DNA of 64,000 nt from Sulfitobacter aestuariivivens (GCF_014763045.1 NZ_JACTAG010000001.1:1550001-1614000); one strand, 5' to 3'. Shown: positions 1-7,802, counted from the first letter of the stretch. Program-made: numbers and translations. Notes: a model not told the origin generated them from the letters alone.

Positions 1-1071
1 GTCGCGCTGCTGACTTGGGTCTTCTTTGCACTCACGGGGCAGCAAATCACCTTTGACCTTGAGGTGCGAGACTATTTGCTGGTAGTGTTTTTCGCCACAA
101 TCGGTCTTAACGCACAGATTTCGGACCTGTTCAAAGGCGGGCGCTTGCTCGTTTTGCTTCTGGGCCTGACCCTCGCCTTCATGCTGCTGCAAAACCTCAT
201 CGGGTTGCTCGGTGTGACCCTGTTTGGTCTGCCCTCGGCGACTTCGGTTCTGGTCGGCTCGGCATCGCTCATCGGCGGCCATGGCACTGCCATTGCGTGG
301 GGGCCACAGATCGAAGAGTTGACTGGCTTTGGTGCGGCACCAGAGATGGGCGTGGCCTCGGCAACACTTGGGCTGATCCTTGCGGCTGTGCTTGGCGGGC
401 CGATTGCAAAGCGTTTGATCGACAGGAATAGTCTCAAAAGTGATCAGGCTGAAGGACCGATTGTCGGTCTTGAGTTTGAGGACAAAGAAAACCCAGACGA
501 CCTGATCAACCACGTGAGCCTGATGCGCGGCATGCTGGCAGTACATATCGCGATCCTGTTGGGCTACATTCTGCACCTCGGCATCATTGAGGCCGGTGTG
601 AAACTGCCGCTCTTCGTGCCGTGCCTTTTGGTTGGCATCGCGATGTCCAACACCGTTCCCTATCTCTTCCCCCAGATCGCCTGGCCCGCTCGCACCAAAT
701 CCCTCGCGGTGATCTCAGACTATTGCCTGTCCGTGTTTCTAGCGATGTCCTTGATGGGCCTCCAGCTTTGGACCCTTGCCGAATTAGGAGGTCCGATCCT
801 GGCTGTTCTGGTGTTGCAAGTGATCATGACCGTGGCCTTTATCCTGCTGATTTTCTTTCGCCTGATGGGCAGTAACTATCAGGGTGCGGTCCTCAGTGCG
901 GGCTTTGCAGGGTTCACACTTGGGGCGACACCCACGGCTATCGCAAACATGTCATCCGTGACAAAACGCTATGGCCCTGCCCCGCTGGCATTTATCGTGT
1001 TGCCGCTGGTTTCGGCCTTCTTTGTTGATCTCGCGAATGCAGTGATTATCCAACTTTTCGTCAGTTTGTAG
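1..1071 (+). CDS. gltS: Sodium/glutamate symporter, GltS family (5' end outside the window)
   Basis: The reading frame is open from the first base, so the gene begins before the window; the visible 356 residues end at a TAG stop. The protein is almost wholly hydrophobic, with about nine membrane segments, glycine-rich re-entrant-like stretches (GSASLIGGHGTAIAWG near the first third, and AGFTLGATPTAIANM near the end), and a charged cytoplasmic loop in the middle. These paired Gly/Thr/Ala-rich stretches are typical of GltS, which takes up glutamate with sodium across the inner membrane. Full-length GltS is about 400 residues, so only a short N-terminal part should be missing. An internal GTG at 64 is not needed as a start. 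Confidence 0.88.
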   Translation, partial: VALLTWVFFALTGQQITFDLEVRDYLLVVFFATIGLNAQISDLFKGGRLLVLLLGLTLAFMLLQNLIGLLGVTLFGLPSATSVLVGSASLIGGHGTAIAWGPQIEELTGFGAAPEMGVASATLGLILAAVLGGPIAKRLIDRNSLKSDQAEGPIVGLEFEDKENPDDLINHVSLMRGMLAVHIAILLGYILHLGIIEAGVKLPLFVPCLLVGIAMSNTVPYLFPQIAWPARTKSLAVISDYCLSVFLAMSLMGLQLWTLAELGGPILAVLVLQVIMTVAFILLIFFRLMGSNYQGAVLSAGFAGFTLGATPTAIANMSSVTKRYGPAPLAFIVLPLVSAFFVDLANAVIIQLFVSL

Positions 1072-1168
1072 AACAGGGCATTTATCACAGGACTAAGTCG
1101 GCGGGTTGTTATTCGTTAGGAACGTACCAGCTATTACTCATCCATATTTCAACAGAGGAATTTCGATC

Positions 1169-1450
1169 ATGAAGTATCTGGCTTTAATTGCGGCGGCCAC
1201 GCTCACCATCGGCAGCGGCTCAGCCTCTGCCCAGTCGTCAAGCGTTCGAGTTTCGCCGGGCCATTTTTGTGCTCTAAGCAAATGCGTTCGGTTTTCAAGC
1301 GATCTGAACTCTGTCTCAATTCAAGGCCGTCGCGCGGTATCAGTTGCGACATACGGTCTGCGGAAAAACCCCGTCATCTCAGCCGAGGAGTTTCGGCAGA
1401 TATTCAGCCTTGCGCTTCGCCAAAGCGGTGTGAACGGAAACAGAGGCTAG
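1169..1450 (+). CDS. Small secreted hypothetical protein
   Basis: A 93-residue protein. The start chosen is the ATG at 1169, preceded by an AGAGG-type ribosome site; an upstream GTG-type start would add 21 residues ahead of what looks like a clear signal peptide. The N-terminus (MKYLALIAAATLTIGSGSASAQ) fits a Sec signal with AxA-type cleavage near residue 22. The mature part has two cysteines five residues apart (HFCALSKCVRF) that could form a disulfide in the periplasm. No domain is recognised. It stands alone between gltS and the BCCT transporter gene, both on the same strand, and may simply be a lineage-specific envelope protein. Confidence 0.6.
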   Translation: MKYLALIAAATLTIGSGSASAQSSSVRVSPGHFCALSKCVRFSSDLNSVSIQGRRAVSVATYGLRKNPVISAEEFRQIFSLALRQSGVNGNRG

Positions 1451-1623
1451 ACCATTCGCCGGCCCTCGTTGCGAAGCTAGACCGCTAAATGCCTACTCTT
1501 TGCCATCGGATAGCATTTGCTTGAATGAGCTAAATCTGGTCTCACAGAGGGAAGCCACGTTGGCATTTAGTCATATCAAGGGACGCTTCAAATGCTTATG
1601 CCGAATTCGCCGAACCCTCAACG

Positions 1624-3123
1624 ATGAGCCGGTCTCAAACCCTTCTGTTTGCGTCTCTCCTGACGATTTCGGTCGTCGCAGGATGGGGTGTGGTCGACCC
1701 TGATGGTCTGGTAACCCAGTCGTCATTGGTTGTGGATCGCTATTTTGAAAGCCGTGGCTGGTTTGTCATGCTTTCCGTCTCCGCAATGCTATTCATGTGC
1801 ATTTGGCTGGCCTTCTCGCGCTATGGCAGCATTCGGTTGGGTGCAGATAATGATCGTCCCGAGTTTTCAACACCGTCTTGGATCGCAATGTTGTTCGCCG
1901 CTGGTATGGGCGTGGGTTTGTTGTTTTGGGCTGTGGCAGAACCTCTGACACACTTCGCATTTGCGCAAGAAATCATGCCTCCACCGATAGCGGCACAGCA
2001 ATCCTTGCTCGCTACCAATTTTCATTGGGGCATACACGCTTGGGGCATCTACGGTGCCACAGCCCTCGCTATCGCTTATTTTACCTTCCGGCGTGGCGCA
2101 CCGATGTTGGTCAGCGGGCCGATTGAGACGCTGTTTCCTGATGAGACTTGGGCCAAAATTGTCGGATGGCTGTCCGATTTCATGGCCATTGTGGCAATTG
2201 CCATAGGTGTTGGCGGATCCATCGCGATGGGTGTCTTTCAAGTCGCGGATGGTGTGGACATCATGATGGGCGGAGAACAGGCCAGCGGCACTTTAATCGC
2301 GATTGTCTTTGCTATCATGGTCGCCGCTTACTTGCCCCCGCTCATGGTCGATCTGGGTGCTGGCATGGCTCGACTGTCCAACACCGCGATGATCATCGCA
2401 ATCGCATTGGTGCTCTATACAGTGATCCTTGGACCAACAGAGTTCCTTCTCAACTCTGTTGTGAACAGCTTTGGCGACTATGTCTTCGCGGCTATCCCGC
2501 GTGGCTTCCAAACCCTGACATTCTTTGGCGATGATCTGGGGGCATGGTTCCAGGACTGGACCCTCACCTATATGGTGTGGTGGATTGCTTGGGGGCCATT
2601 CGTCGGTGTCTTCATCGCGCGCATATCCAAAGGCCGTACAATCCGTGAATTCGTCTTGGGTGTCCTGATCGGCCCAACAGTCTTTTCCGTGATCTGGTTT
2701 GGCGCATTTGGTGGCATCGGACTGTTTGACGCCCTACGTGGCAGCGGCGATCTACTGGCACTCACCGGAACCAATGTGGAACGCGTCACCTTTGCACTGT
2801 TGGAACGCCTTCCACTGCCGACGTTGACCACAGCGGCGACAATTGTCGCTGCGTTCTTGTTCATCGTCACAAGTGTTGTAAGCGCCGCCTTTGTGTTGGG
2901 GACTTTTTCAACAGGGGGTGACCCCAATCCCAGCCCGCGCATCAGAATAATCTGGGGCGTGCTCTTAGGCGTGCTAGGCGCAGCAATGATCTTGGCGGGA
3001 TCAATCGATGCCATAAAAAAGCTGATTGCAATCGGTGCTCTCCCTTTCGTGTTTGTTTGCGTATTGCTTTGTGTCTGTCTGATACGGGGCTTGCGTCAGG
3101 AGGTGACCAATGCTGATCGGTGA
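1624..3123 (+). CDS. BCCT family (betaine/carnitine/choline) transporter
   Basis: A 499-residue protein with about twelve transmembrane segments. The BCCT signature is present: AAGMGVGLLFWAVAEPLTHF around residues 95-115 and the Trp-rich motif YMVWWIAWGPFVGVFIARIS around residues 315-335, which forms the aromatic substrate box in BetP/CaiT. The family imports quaternary ammonium or sulfonium compounds (glycine betaine, choline, DMSP) by cation symport or exchange. The long cytoplasmic tails of osmosensing BetP types are absent, so a constitutive or metabolic uptake role is more likely than osmosensing; the substrate cannot be read from sequence. The last codons overlap the start of a 31-residue ORF (3110-3205). 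Confidence 0.9.
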   Translation: MSRSQTLLFASLLTISVVAGWGVVDPDGLVTQSSLVVDRYFESRGWFVMLSVSAMLFMCIWLAFSRYGSIRLGADNDRPEFSTPSWIAMLFAAGMGVGLLFWAVAEPLTHFAFAQEIMPPPIAAQQSLLATNFHWGIHAWGIYGATALAIAYFTFRRGAPMLVSGPIETLFPDETWAKIVGWLSDFMAIVAIAIGVGGSIAMGVFQVADGVDIMMGGEQASGTLIAIVFAIMVAAYLPPLMVDLGAGMARLSNTAMIIAIALVLYTVILGPTEFLLNSVVNSFGDYVFAAIPRGFQTLTFFGDDLGAWFQDWTLTYMVWWIAWGPFVGVFIARISKGRTIREFVLGVLIGPTVFSVIWFGAFGGIGLFDALRGSGDLLALTGTNVERVTFALLERLPLPTLTTAATIVAAFLFIVTSVVSAAFVLGTFSTGGDPNPSPRIRIIWGVLLGVLGAAMILAGSIDAIKKLIAIGALPFVFVCVLLCVCLIRGLRQEVTNADR

Positions 3124-3205
3124 AACGGTTGATACGATACTGAACCTCTCAACCTTTGCGTTCATCGGCGCGATGGTCTGGTTGTTGATGCGGGCAGACA
3201 AGTAG
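3110..3205 (+). CDS. 31-residue single-span membrane peptide coupled to the BCCT gene
   Basis: An ATG at 3110 lies inside the last codons of the BCCT gene and is preceded by a strong CAGGAGG ribosome site with ideal spacing. The peptide reads MLIGETVDTILNLSTFAFIG followed by AMVWLLMRADK. It has one hydrophobic span of about 18 residues and a charged C-terminus. The 14-nt overlap and strong site suggest translational coupling, so it may be a small accessory subunit of the transporter, comparable in idea to the MetS small subunit of the MetP methionine importer. The function is inference; the ORF could also be a chance reading frame, but the ribosome site argues against that. Confidence 0.55.
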   Translation: MLIGETVDTILNLSTFAFIGAMVWLLMRADK

Positions 3206-3705
3206 GGAATCGTCGACTTCGTCGAAAACGGAGAAGAAGATTTGCTTAGCCCAAATAGTGTATCCTCGTGGAACCAAGAGTATGCTGCCCCCTTAAATCC
3301 ATGAATTGCTGATTCACGTTCGAGCCGTGTAACCCACAGCAAAAGTGGGAATGATCGTCCGTCATATCATCTCAGAGCGAGATTTATCACATAGGTTGAT
3401 GACATCTGCATCAGCGAAAATTTTGTTTGGAAACGTCCGGTTTTCAACTGGCATCCAAGTAGCTGTTTCAGCAGCAATGCCCTGTAAGTCATGCTGCGCA
3501 CGCACGCAACGTAAGAAACGAATTCACCGATTGGGCTCGGAGCGGTCATTTGACAGTTTTTTTTGGATGACCGGTGTTCCATGCTGAGCAGACATTGGTT
3601 AGGTCGATGCCACTCATTGCGGCATCACCCTCACGGGAACGGTATGGTTTTGGTTATGAGTTCAGGCCTGATGTTAAAGCATCAAGATAATCTAAAAACA
3701 TCCAA
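3206..3705. other. 500-nt stretch without a supported gene
   Basis: This stretch is poorer in GC than its flanks. The short open frames on both strands (for example 3345-3587 plus and 3367-3582 minus) have no convincing ribosome site, no domain and no codon bias like the neighbours. It lies between the BCCT transporter and the mobile-element-like segment, so it may hold a junction or decayed sequence. I could not find terminal repeats or a tRNA fragment that would define an insertion end. Confidence 0.4.
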
Positions 3706-5109
3706 TCATCTGTCTACAGTTCGGCGATCGAGCATTATTGCACCCACTGACCGCATACCAACCTCCCTACCCTTCCCCTTGTTCGCACTTGGGGAACTTA
3801 CCCTCGGCACGCCGCCATAGTGCCGACTGGCCAACCAGCGATCATACCGCTCCGCCACTTCTGCAATAGGCCTCGCACAATTTCCTCGCCCATACCCAAC
3901 AATCCGCGCCGCCTGGCCCTTACGCTGATATTCCGCCAACACACTGCGCGCGCGTTTGGTCGACACGGTTGATCCGGATTTAAACTGCAGGATGAAGTCA
4001 AAATCGCTCTGGTTCGCGAGCTCTTTGAAGTTGGGGATCTCGACGGTTTCATGCAGGCGTTTTGCATCGTCGCCACCCACCCGGAATATCACCTTGGTGC
4101 CAATGTTGCCCTTGATCGCCGCCAAAACCTCGGGCGCGATTTGATCCGTGTGCTGATGGCAAAGCAGTATTGATACACGGCTTTTGCGGATACCCGCTAA
4201 CGCTTCGACAATCGCCAATGAAGTTACTGACTGGAATTCATCAATGACCACGTGGAAGCCTGGAAAAAGCGCGTCCACCGGCATACCGTCTTTCATTGGA
4301 ATGTCGCGATGCGTGCCCTCGTAGATAATTCGCGACAGGATCAGGGACGCCAGCGTGTTGGCATTGACCGCCCCCATCTTCCACTTGTTGAAATCCAAAA
4401 TCACCAATCGCTGCCGCGCAATAGCCTGCCGGATATCTAGCGCCGATTTCTGCTGTCCCAAGATATTCCGCAGGATGGGTGCGGATTGGAACCTCCGGAT
4501 CTTGTTCAATGACGAGTTGAGATTGTGGGCTTTGTCATTTTTGCTCCAGGCTGCGTATTCGCGGAACCAAAAGTCCTGCACCGTTTGCTCCGTGCATTGG
4601 TTGACCACCCACCTGCGGTACGCGTCATCGTTGAGCAACCGCACGGCCCCCAGCAATGTGCCTTTGCTTTCTCCCGGCAAATCAAACAGCGGACGGATCG
4701 CATTCATCAAAATGTCATCCATTCGCGCGCCCCAGCTGGAGAGATGAATGTGGCGCAGGCAGGCGACGATTTCATCGGTGAAAGTTGCAAAATGCTGCGG
4801 CGCGATGCCATCAAGCGGGTTGTATCCAACGGCAAACTCCGGATCGAGCGGGTTGAAGTAGACTACATCGCCTGCGCGCTCAGCCGGAATATGATCCAAG
4901 AGCCATCTGGCATCTTCGCCGTGGAAGTCAAAATAGCATCCGCCCCGGCCCGCATAGACATCCTGCATGAAGCTCTGCTTGGCCCACGAACTCTTACCCG
5001 TCCCTGTCTGGCCCAGAACATATCCGTGTTGATAGCGCGTCTCCTGCTCAATAAAGAGCGCGCGTTCATGGCCGCGTTCCATACCTAAAAATTGTGGATC
5101 GTGTTGCAT
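3706..5109 (-). CDS. VirD4/TraG-like P-loop ATPase (type IV DNA-transfer family)
   Basis: A 467-residue ATPase. Walker A (GQTGTGKS) is at residues 33-40 and Walker B (VVIDEF) at 287-292. It is followed by a CHQH stretch at 317-320 and a PEVLAAIKGNIGTKVIFRVG region, which is typical of VirD4/TraD/HerA-type hexameric DNA pumps. The N-terminal membrane anchor of true coupling proteins is missing, so it is a soluble form. There is no good ribosome site before the ATG at 5109; an ATG nine codons later is an alternative. In the family these ATPases move DNA through a membrane or complex; here there is no relaxase or mating-pair gene in the window, so the partner is unknown. The basic C-terminal 30 residues are low-complexity. 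Confidence 0.75.
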   Translation of the reverse strand: MQHDPQFLGMERGHERALFIEQETRYQHGYVLGQTGTGKSSWAKQSFMQDVYAGRGGCYFDFHGEDARWLLDHIPAERAGDVVYFNPLDPEFAVGYNPLDGIAPQHFATFTDEIVACLRHIHLSSWGARMDDILMNAIRPLFDLPGESKGTLLGAVRLLNDDAYRRWVVNQCTEQTVQDFWFREYAAWSKNDKAHNLNSSLNKIRRFQSAPILRNILGQQKSALDIRQAIARQRLVILDFNKWKMGAVNANTLASLILSRIIYEGTHRDIPMKDGMPVDALFPGFHVVIDEFQSVTSLAIVEALAGIRKSRVSILLCHQHTDQIAPEVLAAIKGNIGTKVIFRVGGDDAKRLHETVEIPNFKELANQSDFDFILQFKSGSTVSTKRARSVLAEYQRKGQAARIVGYGRGNCARPIAEVAERYDRWLASRHYGGVPRVSSPSANKGKGREVGMRSVGAIMLDRRTVDR

Positions 5110-5205
5110 CGCAGTTTTGGGTCACCAGCCCGCCCAATCCAGAGCCGCCTATCGGAGGTGACGGATCGGTGCAGGGGGTTTGCGCGCGTTGCGCCCTACC
5201 CCTTG

Positions 5206-5343
5206 CTAACCCGCTACGCTGCGGCTGCGTCGATTGATTACCAGAGGGTCTGCGTTTGCATTGGCCGCGTACTGCTTCCGGGTCTCAGTCAGGCAGCCGG
5301 TCTCCGTGGTCGCGTACAGGTCACGGATCGCGCTGGTGATCAA
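5206..5343 (-). CDS. Possible 45-residue ORF, unknown function
   Basis: On the minus strand a frame opens at a TTG (5343) and ends at TAG (5206), encoding 45 residues beginning MITSAIRDLYATTETG and ending VINRRSRSVAG. Third-codon positions are mostly G or C as in real genes of this genome, which is why it is listed. There is no ATG and no clear ribosome site, and it lies just downstream of a minus-strand terminator (5371-5401), so it would need its own promoter. No family is recognised. It may be the tail of a decayed gene. Confidence 0.3.
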   Translation of the reverse strand: MITSAIRDLYATTETGCLTETRKQYAANANADPLVINRRSRSVAG

Positions 5344-5370
5344 AAAGGACGATGTGGTCTTCGTAGTATA

Positions 5371-5401
5371 TCAAAAAACACCGGGCTCAGGGGCGGTGTT
5401 T
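5371..5401 (-). terminator. Rho-independent terminator (minus strand)
   Basis: Read on the minus strand, an 8-bp perfect stem AAACACCG/CGGTGTTT closes a 10-nt loop and runs directly into a T-tract (TTTTTT). It begins right at the stop codon of the 36-residue ORF at 5400-5510, so it would end the DUF1640 transcript. Confidence 0.8.
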
Positions 5402-5510
5402 AGTCGATGACCGGCATGACCAGCTTTAGAAGATGATCAGCCAGTTCATCTTGGCGGTCTGGCGGGAGCGCGCAGATGGCAAGAAAGGTTTGTTCAAGTT
5501 TGAAGGTCAT
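5400..5510 (-). CDS. 36-residue acidic small ORF after the DUF1640 gene
   Basis: ATG at 5510 lies 6 nt after the stop of the DUF1640 gene on the same strand, and the TAA stop (5400-5402) touches a terminator hairpin, so the ORF fills the transcript exactly. The peptide starts MTFKLEQTFLAICALPPD and ends HLLKLVMPVID; it has alternating hydrophobic positions consistent with one amphipathic helix. No Shine-Dalgarno is seen, so re-initiation from the upstream gene is presumed. No family is recognised. Confidence 0.4.
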   Translation of the reverse strand: MTFKLEQTFLAICALPPDRQDELADHLLKLVMPVID

Positions 5511-5516
5511 GAGGGA

Positions 5517-5762
5517 CTAAGTTACTTGGCTGATGACAAATTGCAGCATGCCAACAACGATTGCCGCGATGGCCCCGGTTTGGATAAGCATCGCCTTGTA
5601 AACCTTTGTTTCAAAGTCGGTTAAGCGTTGATCCAAGACATCGACGGTTACCAGACCACTTTCAGTCAAGAGCTCAACCACACCTTCCGCCTGGACACGG
5701 CTAAAACCTCTCTCTTCTAACTTTTGAATTGCGCGATTTGTATCAAGTGAGATTGTTGTCAT
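5517..5762 (-). CDS. DUF1640-like coiled-coil membrane protein
   Basis: An 81-residue protein: a helical N-terminal part (LDTNRAIQKLEERGFSRVQA) matching the start of DUF1640/CCDC90-like proteins, then a short coiled coil (VLDQRLTDFETKVYKAML), then one C-terminal transmembrane segment (IQTGAIAAIVVGMLQFVISQ). Proteins of this shape are common on phages and plasmids of alphaproteobacteria; their molecular role is not established. It diverges from the primase gene at 5881, with about 118 nt of AT-rich promoter space between them, and is followed by a 36-residue ORF and a terminator. Confidence 0.7.
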   Translation of the reverse strand: MTTISLDTNRAIQKLEERGFSRVQAEGVVELLTESGLVTVDVLDQRLTDFETKVYKAMLIQTGAIAAIVVGMLQFVISQVT

Positions 5763-5880
5763 AACTATTTGTATTACATTACTATTCTAGCACAGACCTC
5801 CGCTTCTGTCAGCTTCCCGGCTGCCCAATCTGCCGTACAATCGGGTCAGACGTTCAATCCAAAATGAAGGGAGACCCGAG

Positions 5881-6915
5881 ATGGGCAAACTGATTAAGTT
5901 TGACCATGTGAATGCACATGGCGATTTTGAAAAACTACTGAGCCAATACGGCATCGACTATAGCAAGAAGGGTGCGCAGTTGCGCGCGCTTTGCCCCTTG
6001 CATGAAGATACCAACCCGTCCCTTTCTGTCGCGTTGGAAGCTGAGGGCGATACGCTGGCGAACACGTTTCATTGTTTTGGCTGCCATCAAAGCGGCTCGA
6101 TCATTGATTTTGCCGCCCATCTCGATGGCGGTACCCTGCGCGAGGCCGCTGAGATCGTGGCGGAGCTCTCGGGTTGTGGTTTGGCTCCGGCCAAGACACC
6201 AAAACCGGCCAAAGCCTCAAAACGGCCCGCTAAGGACGCCAAAGGCAGCAAACGGGAAAAACCCCGACCTCAGACGGACAAAGCCGCAGAGGGCCATTCA
6301 GCCCCCTCTGAGCGCGCGTCTGAGGCCAAACAGAGCAACCAACCGCTGAAGTTTGAGCTCAAGCTGGATGGCGCTCACCCCTATGCCCTTGAACGGGTTG
6401 GCCAATGGGGTTGGTTCCAGTTCGGCATTGGCGTGCTCGACGCTGCAAGCCGTAGCATGATGGCGGGGCGCTGTTGCGTTCCCATTCACAATGCAGAGGG
6501 CGACCTGATCGCTTACGCCGGACGCCACATTGGTGAAGATCCCGATGCGCAAAAGTGGCTGTTGCCGCCAGGGTTTCAGAAACAGCAGACGCTGTTCAAC
6601 CTGCATCGCGTTGCCGGTGCAGAACAGGTTGTCCTGGTCGAAGGCTTCTTCGATGTTGTGCGGTTGGCGCAGTTCGGCATCCCTGCCGTGGCCTGTATGG
6701 GCACGGCGGTGTCAGACACGCAGGTTGCGCTGTTGAAGGCCGCCAACGTCCGCCGCGTGGTTCTGGCCTTTGACGGCGATGACGAGGGGCAAGCGGCTGT
6801 GCCCGCTGCCCTTTCCGTGCTCACCCGTTCCCTCTTTACCCGGCTCGGAGCTTTGCCAGTTGGCGAAGATCCGGGCAGTGCCGATGAGATGGTTTTACGC
6901 CAGCTCATTGCGTAG
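5881..6915 (+). CDS. CHC2 zinc-finger and Toprim domain primase-like protein
   Basis: A 344-residue protein. The CHC2 zinc finger is at about residues 38-70 (CPLH and then CFGCH). A lysine/proline/alanine-rich linker follows at about 100-155, and a Toprim domain at about 250-310 with the metal-binding motifs VLVEGFFDVV (catalytic Glu) and LAFDGDDEGQAA (Asp-x-Asp). The arrangement is that of DnaG-type primases lacking the C-terminal helicase-binding domain, as found on plasmids and phages. It would prime DNA synthesis on single-stranded DNA. GAGACCCGAG just before the ATG offers a ribosome site. It is followed by a strong terminator and the origin-like region, which supports a replication role for a small replicon. 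Confidence 0.82.
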   Translation: MGKLIKFDHVNAHGDFEKLLSQYGIDYSKKGAQLRALCPLHEDTNPSLSVALEAEGDTLANTFHCFGCHQSGSIIDFAAHLDGGTLREAAEIVAELSGCGLAPAKTPKPAKASKRPAKDAKGSKREKPRPQTDKAAEGHSAPSERASEAKQSNQPLKFELKLDGAHPYALERVGQWGWFQFGIGVLDAASRSMMAGRCCVPIHNAEGDLIAYAGRHIGEDPDAQKWLLPPGFQKQQTLFNLHRVAGAEQVVLVEGFFDVVRLAQFGIPAVACMGTAVSDTQVALLKAANVRRVVLAFDGDDEGQAAVPAALSVLTRSLFTRLGALPVGEDPGSADEMVLRQLIA

Positions 6916-6956
6916 GACTTAGAACCCGTTCCCGCTTACCGTCGGCGACCCTGCCA

Positions 6957-6993
6957 ATTCCCCCTTGCTCGTTGAGCTGGGGGGATTTTTTTT
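6957..6993 (+). terminator. Rho-independent terminator of the primase gene
   Basis: CCCCC-TT-GCTC-GTT-GAGC-T-GGGGG forms a two-part stem with a 3-nt loop, followed by ATTTTTTTT. It lies about 40 nt after the primase stop codon on the same strand. Confidence 0.85.
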
Positions 6994-7011
6994 GGCTGGG
7001 TCAGTGCGTGT

Positions 7012-7114
7012 TGCGCCCGACTTGATTGGATTTGCGTGCGGAGCTGTCTGTGAGACAGATCAAGCGCTGTTGTTTTCCGAGTACCCGGAAAAAAATGCAA
7101 TCAAGTCGGGCGCA
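7012..7114. repeat. Perfect 17-bp inverted repeat enclosing two hairpins
   Basis: TGCGCCCGACTTGATTG at 7012-7028 is exactly complementary to 7098-7114, 69 nt further on. Between the arms lie two more perfect hairpins: CTGTCT-GTG-AGACAG (7044-7058) and TTTTCCG-agtacc-CGGAAAA (7073-7092). A further hairpin, CGTTGC-GCT-GCAACG, follows at 7142-7156. The single strand would therefore fold into a three-way junction. Such folds occur in oriT sites, single-strand origins, attachment sites for folded single strands, and structured RNAs. Its place between a primase gene and an origin-like region favours a DNA replication or transfer site, but the role is inference. Confidence 0.65.
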
Positions 7115-7300
7115 TGCCCGGACGGTAAGCGGTACCGATATCGTTGCGCTGCAACGCAATTTCGCCCGTTTGCTTGACACCTTCGTGTCTAGCGGGGCGC
7201 GCCACAGGTATGTATGCGCGTCAAGGCCACTTCTTATTTGAAATTCACGCACGGTTGTCGCACCATGTGCTCATGGCTTTGAGGCAATCGCCGATGTCCG

Positions 7301-7468
7301 TTATCCCCATGAAAAGATTTTTAAATCTCTTACTGAGTATTATTTTCTTAGTCTTCTTCTATGGGTATTCTTAGGGTGCCAAATTGGCACTTCTTGAGAG
7401 GAAATATTGGCACTTCCAGAGGTGCCAATTTGGCACTTCAGGAAATGCCTTACTGCACTTTATCCACA
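7301..7468. other. Origin-like region: AT-rich DNA, iteron-like repeats, DnaA box
   Basis: From left to right: a near-consensus DnaA box TTATCCCCA (7301-7309), about 60 nt of AT-rich DNA (7311-7372) including the near-palindrome AGATTTTTAAATCT, three 23-bp direct repeats (7375-7443), and a consensus DnaA box TTATCCACA (7460-7468) that overlaps the 3' end of the winged-helix gene. This is the usual architecture of an iteron-type plasmid origin. Whether it is active cannot be told from sequence. Confidence 0.55.
7375..7443. repeat. Three tandem 23-bp iteron-like direct repeats
   Basis: TTGGCACTTC recurs at 7384, 7407 and 7430, exactly 23 bp apart. Copies 1 (7375-7397) and 3 (7421-7443) match at 20 of 23 positions and contain the dyad TGCCAA-N-TTGGCA; copy 2 has lost the left half of the dyad. 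A spacing of 23 bp puts the sites close to the same helical face. They lie just 3' of the winged-helix gene. Confidence 0.85.
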
Positions 7469-7800
7469 CGTATCTCGTAGAGGTTCGGTTTTCCGAGCCC
7501 ACGTTTTTTCACTTTGATGTAGCCCTTGGTTTGCAGCTCGTCGATGTACCGCACGACACTGCGCTTTCCTGCGCCCAAATCTTTTGCAAGCCGTTCCTGC
7601 CCGGGAAAACAATGATCGTTCTGCCAAGCATATGACAACAACATCGCATAGGTGAGTTTTGCGTGAGAGGTCAGCTTTGGTGTTTTGAGAATGGCATTTG
7701 GCACCTGCGTAAAACCCGACGCTGAAAAGGCATCACCTCCGGTGATGACGATGTTCTTCTCCTGGATCACGTCCCCAATGGATTTCATTTTCATTGCCAT
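7450..7800 (-). CDS. Winged-helix replication-initiator-like or repressor protein
   Basis: A 116-residue protein whose centre (about residues 30-108) is a winged helix: VPNAILKTPKLTSHAKLTYAMLL, then an HTH with a recognition helix in ERLAKDLGAGKRSVVRYIDE, then the wing LQTKGYIKVKKRGLGKPNLYEI. This is the fold of WH1 domains in plasmid initiators and phage replication proteins, and of helix-turn-helix regulators. It starts 2 nt after the upstream gene's stop, so it is probably translated by coupling. The protein is shorter than known Rhodobacterales plasmid Rep types, so it may be a minimal initiator or an autoregulator of the adjacent iteron-like repeats. Confidence 0.65.
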   Translation of the reverse strand: MAMKMKSIGDVIQEKNIVITGGDAFSASGFTQVPNAILKTPKLTSHAKLTYAMLLSYAWQNDHCFPGQERLAKDLGAGKRSVVRYIDELQTKGYIKVKKRGLGKPNLYEIRVDKVQ

Positions 7801-7802
7801 GA

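Noticed and set aside
72..437. Minus-strand frame of 121 codons under gltS
   Set aside because: It is antisense to a clear GltS coding frame and has no domain or ribosome site.
3367..3582. Minus-strand frame that might be a transposase remnant
   Set aside because: No transposase motif, terminal repeat or target duplication can be seen.
7144..7374. Plus-strand frame ending in a hydrophobic stretch
   Set aside because: It covers the origin-like DNA, lacks a ribosome site and has codon use unlike real genes.
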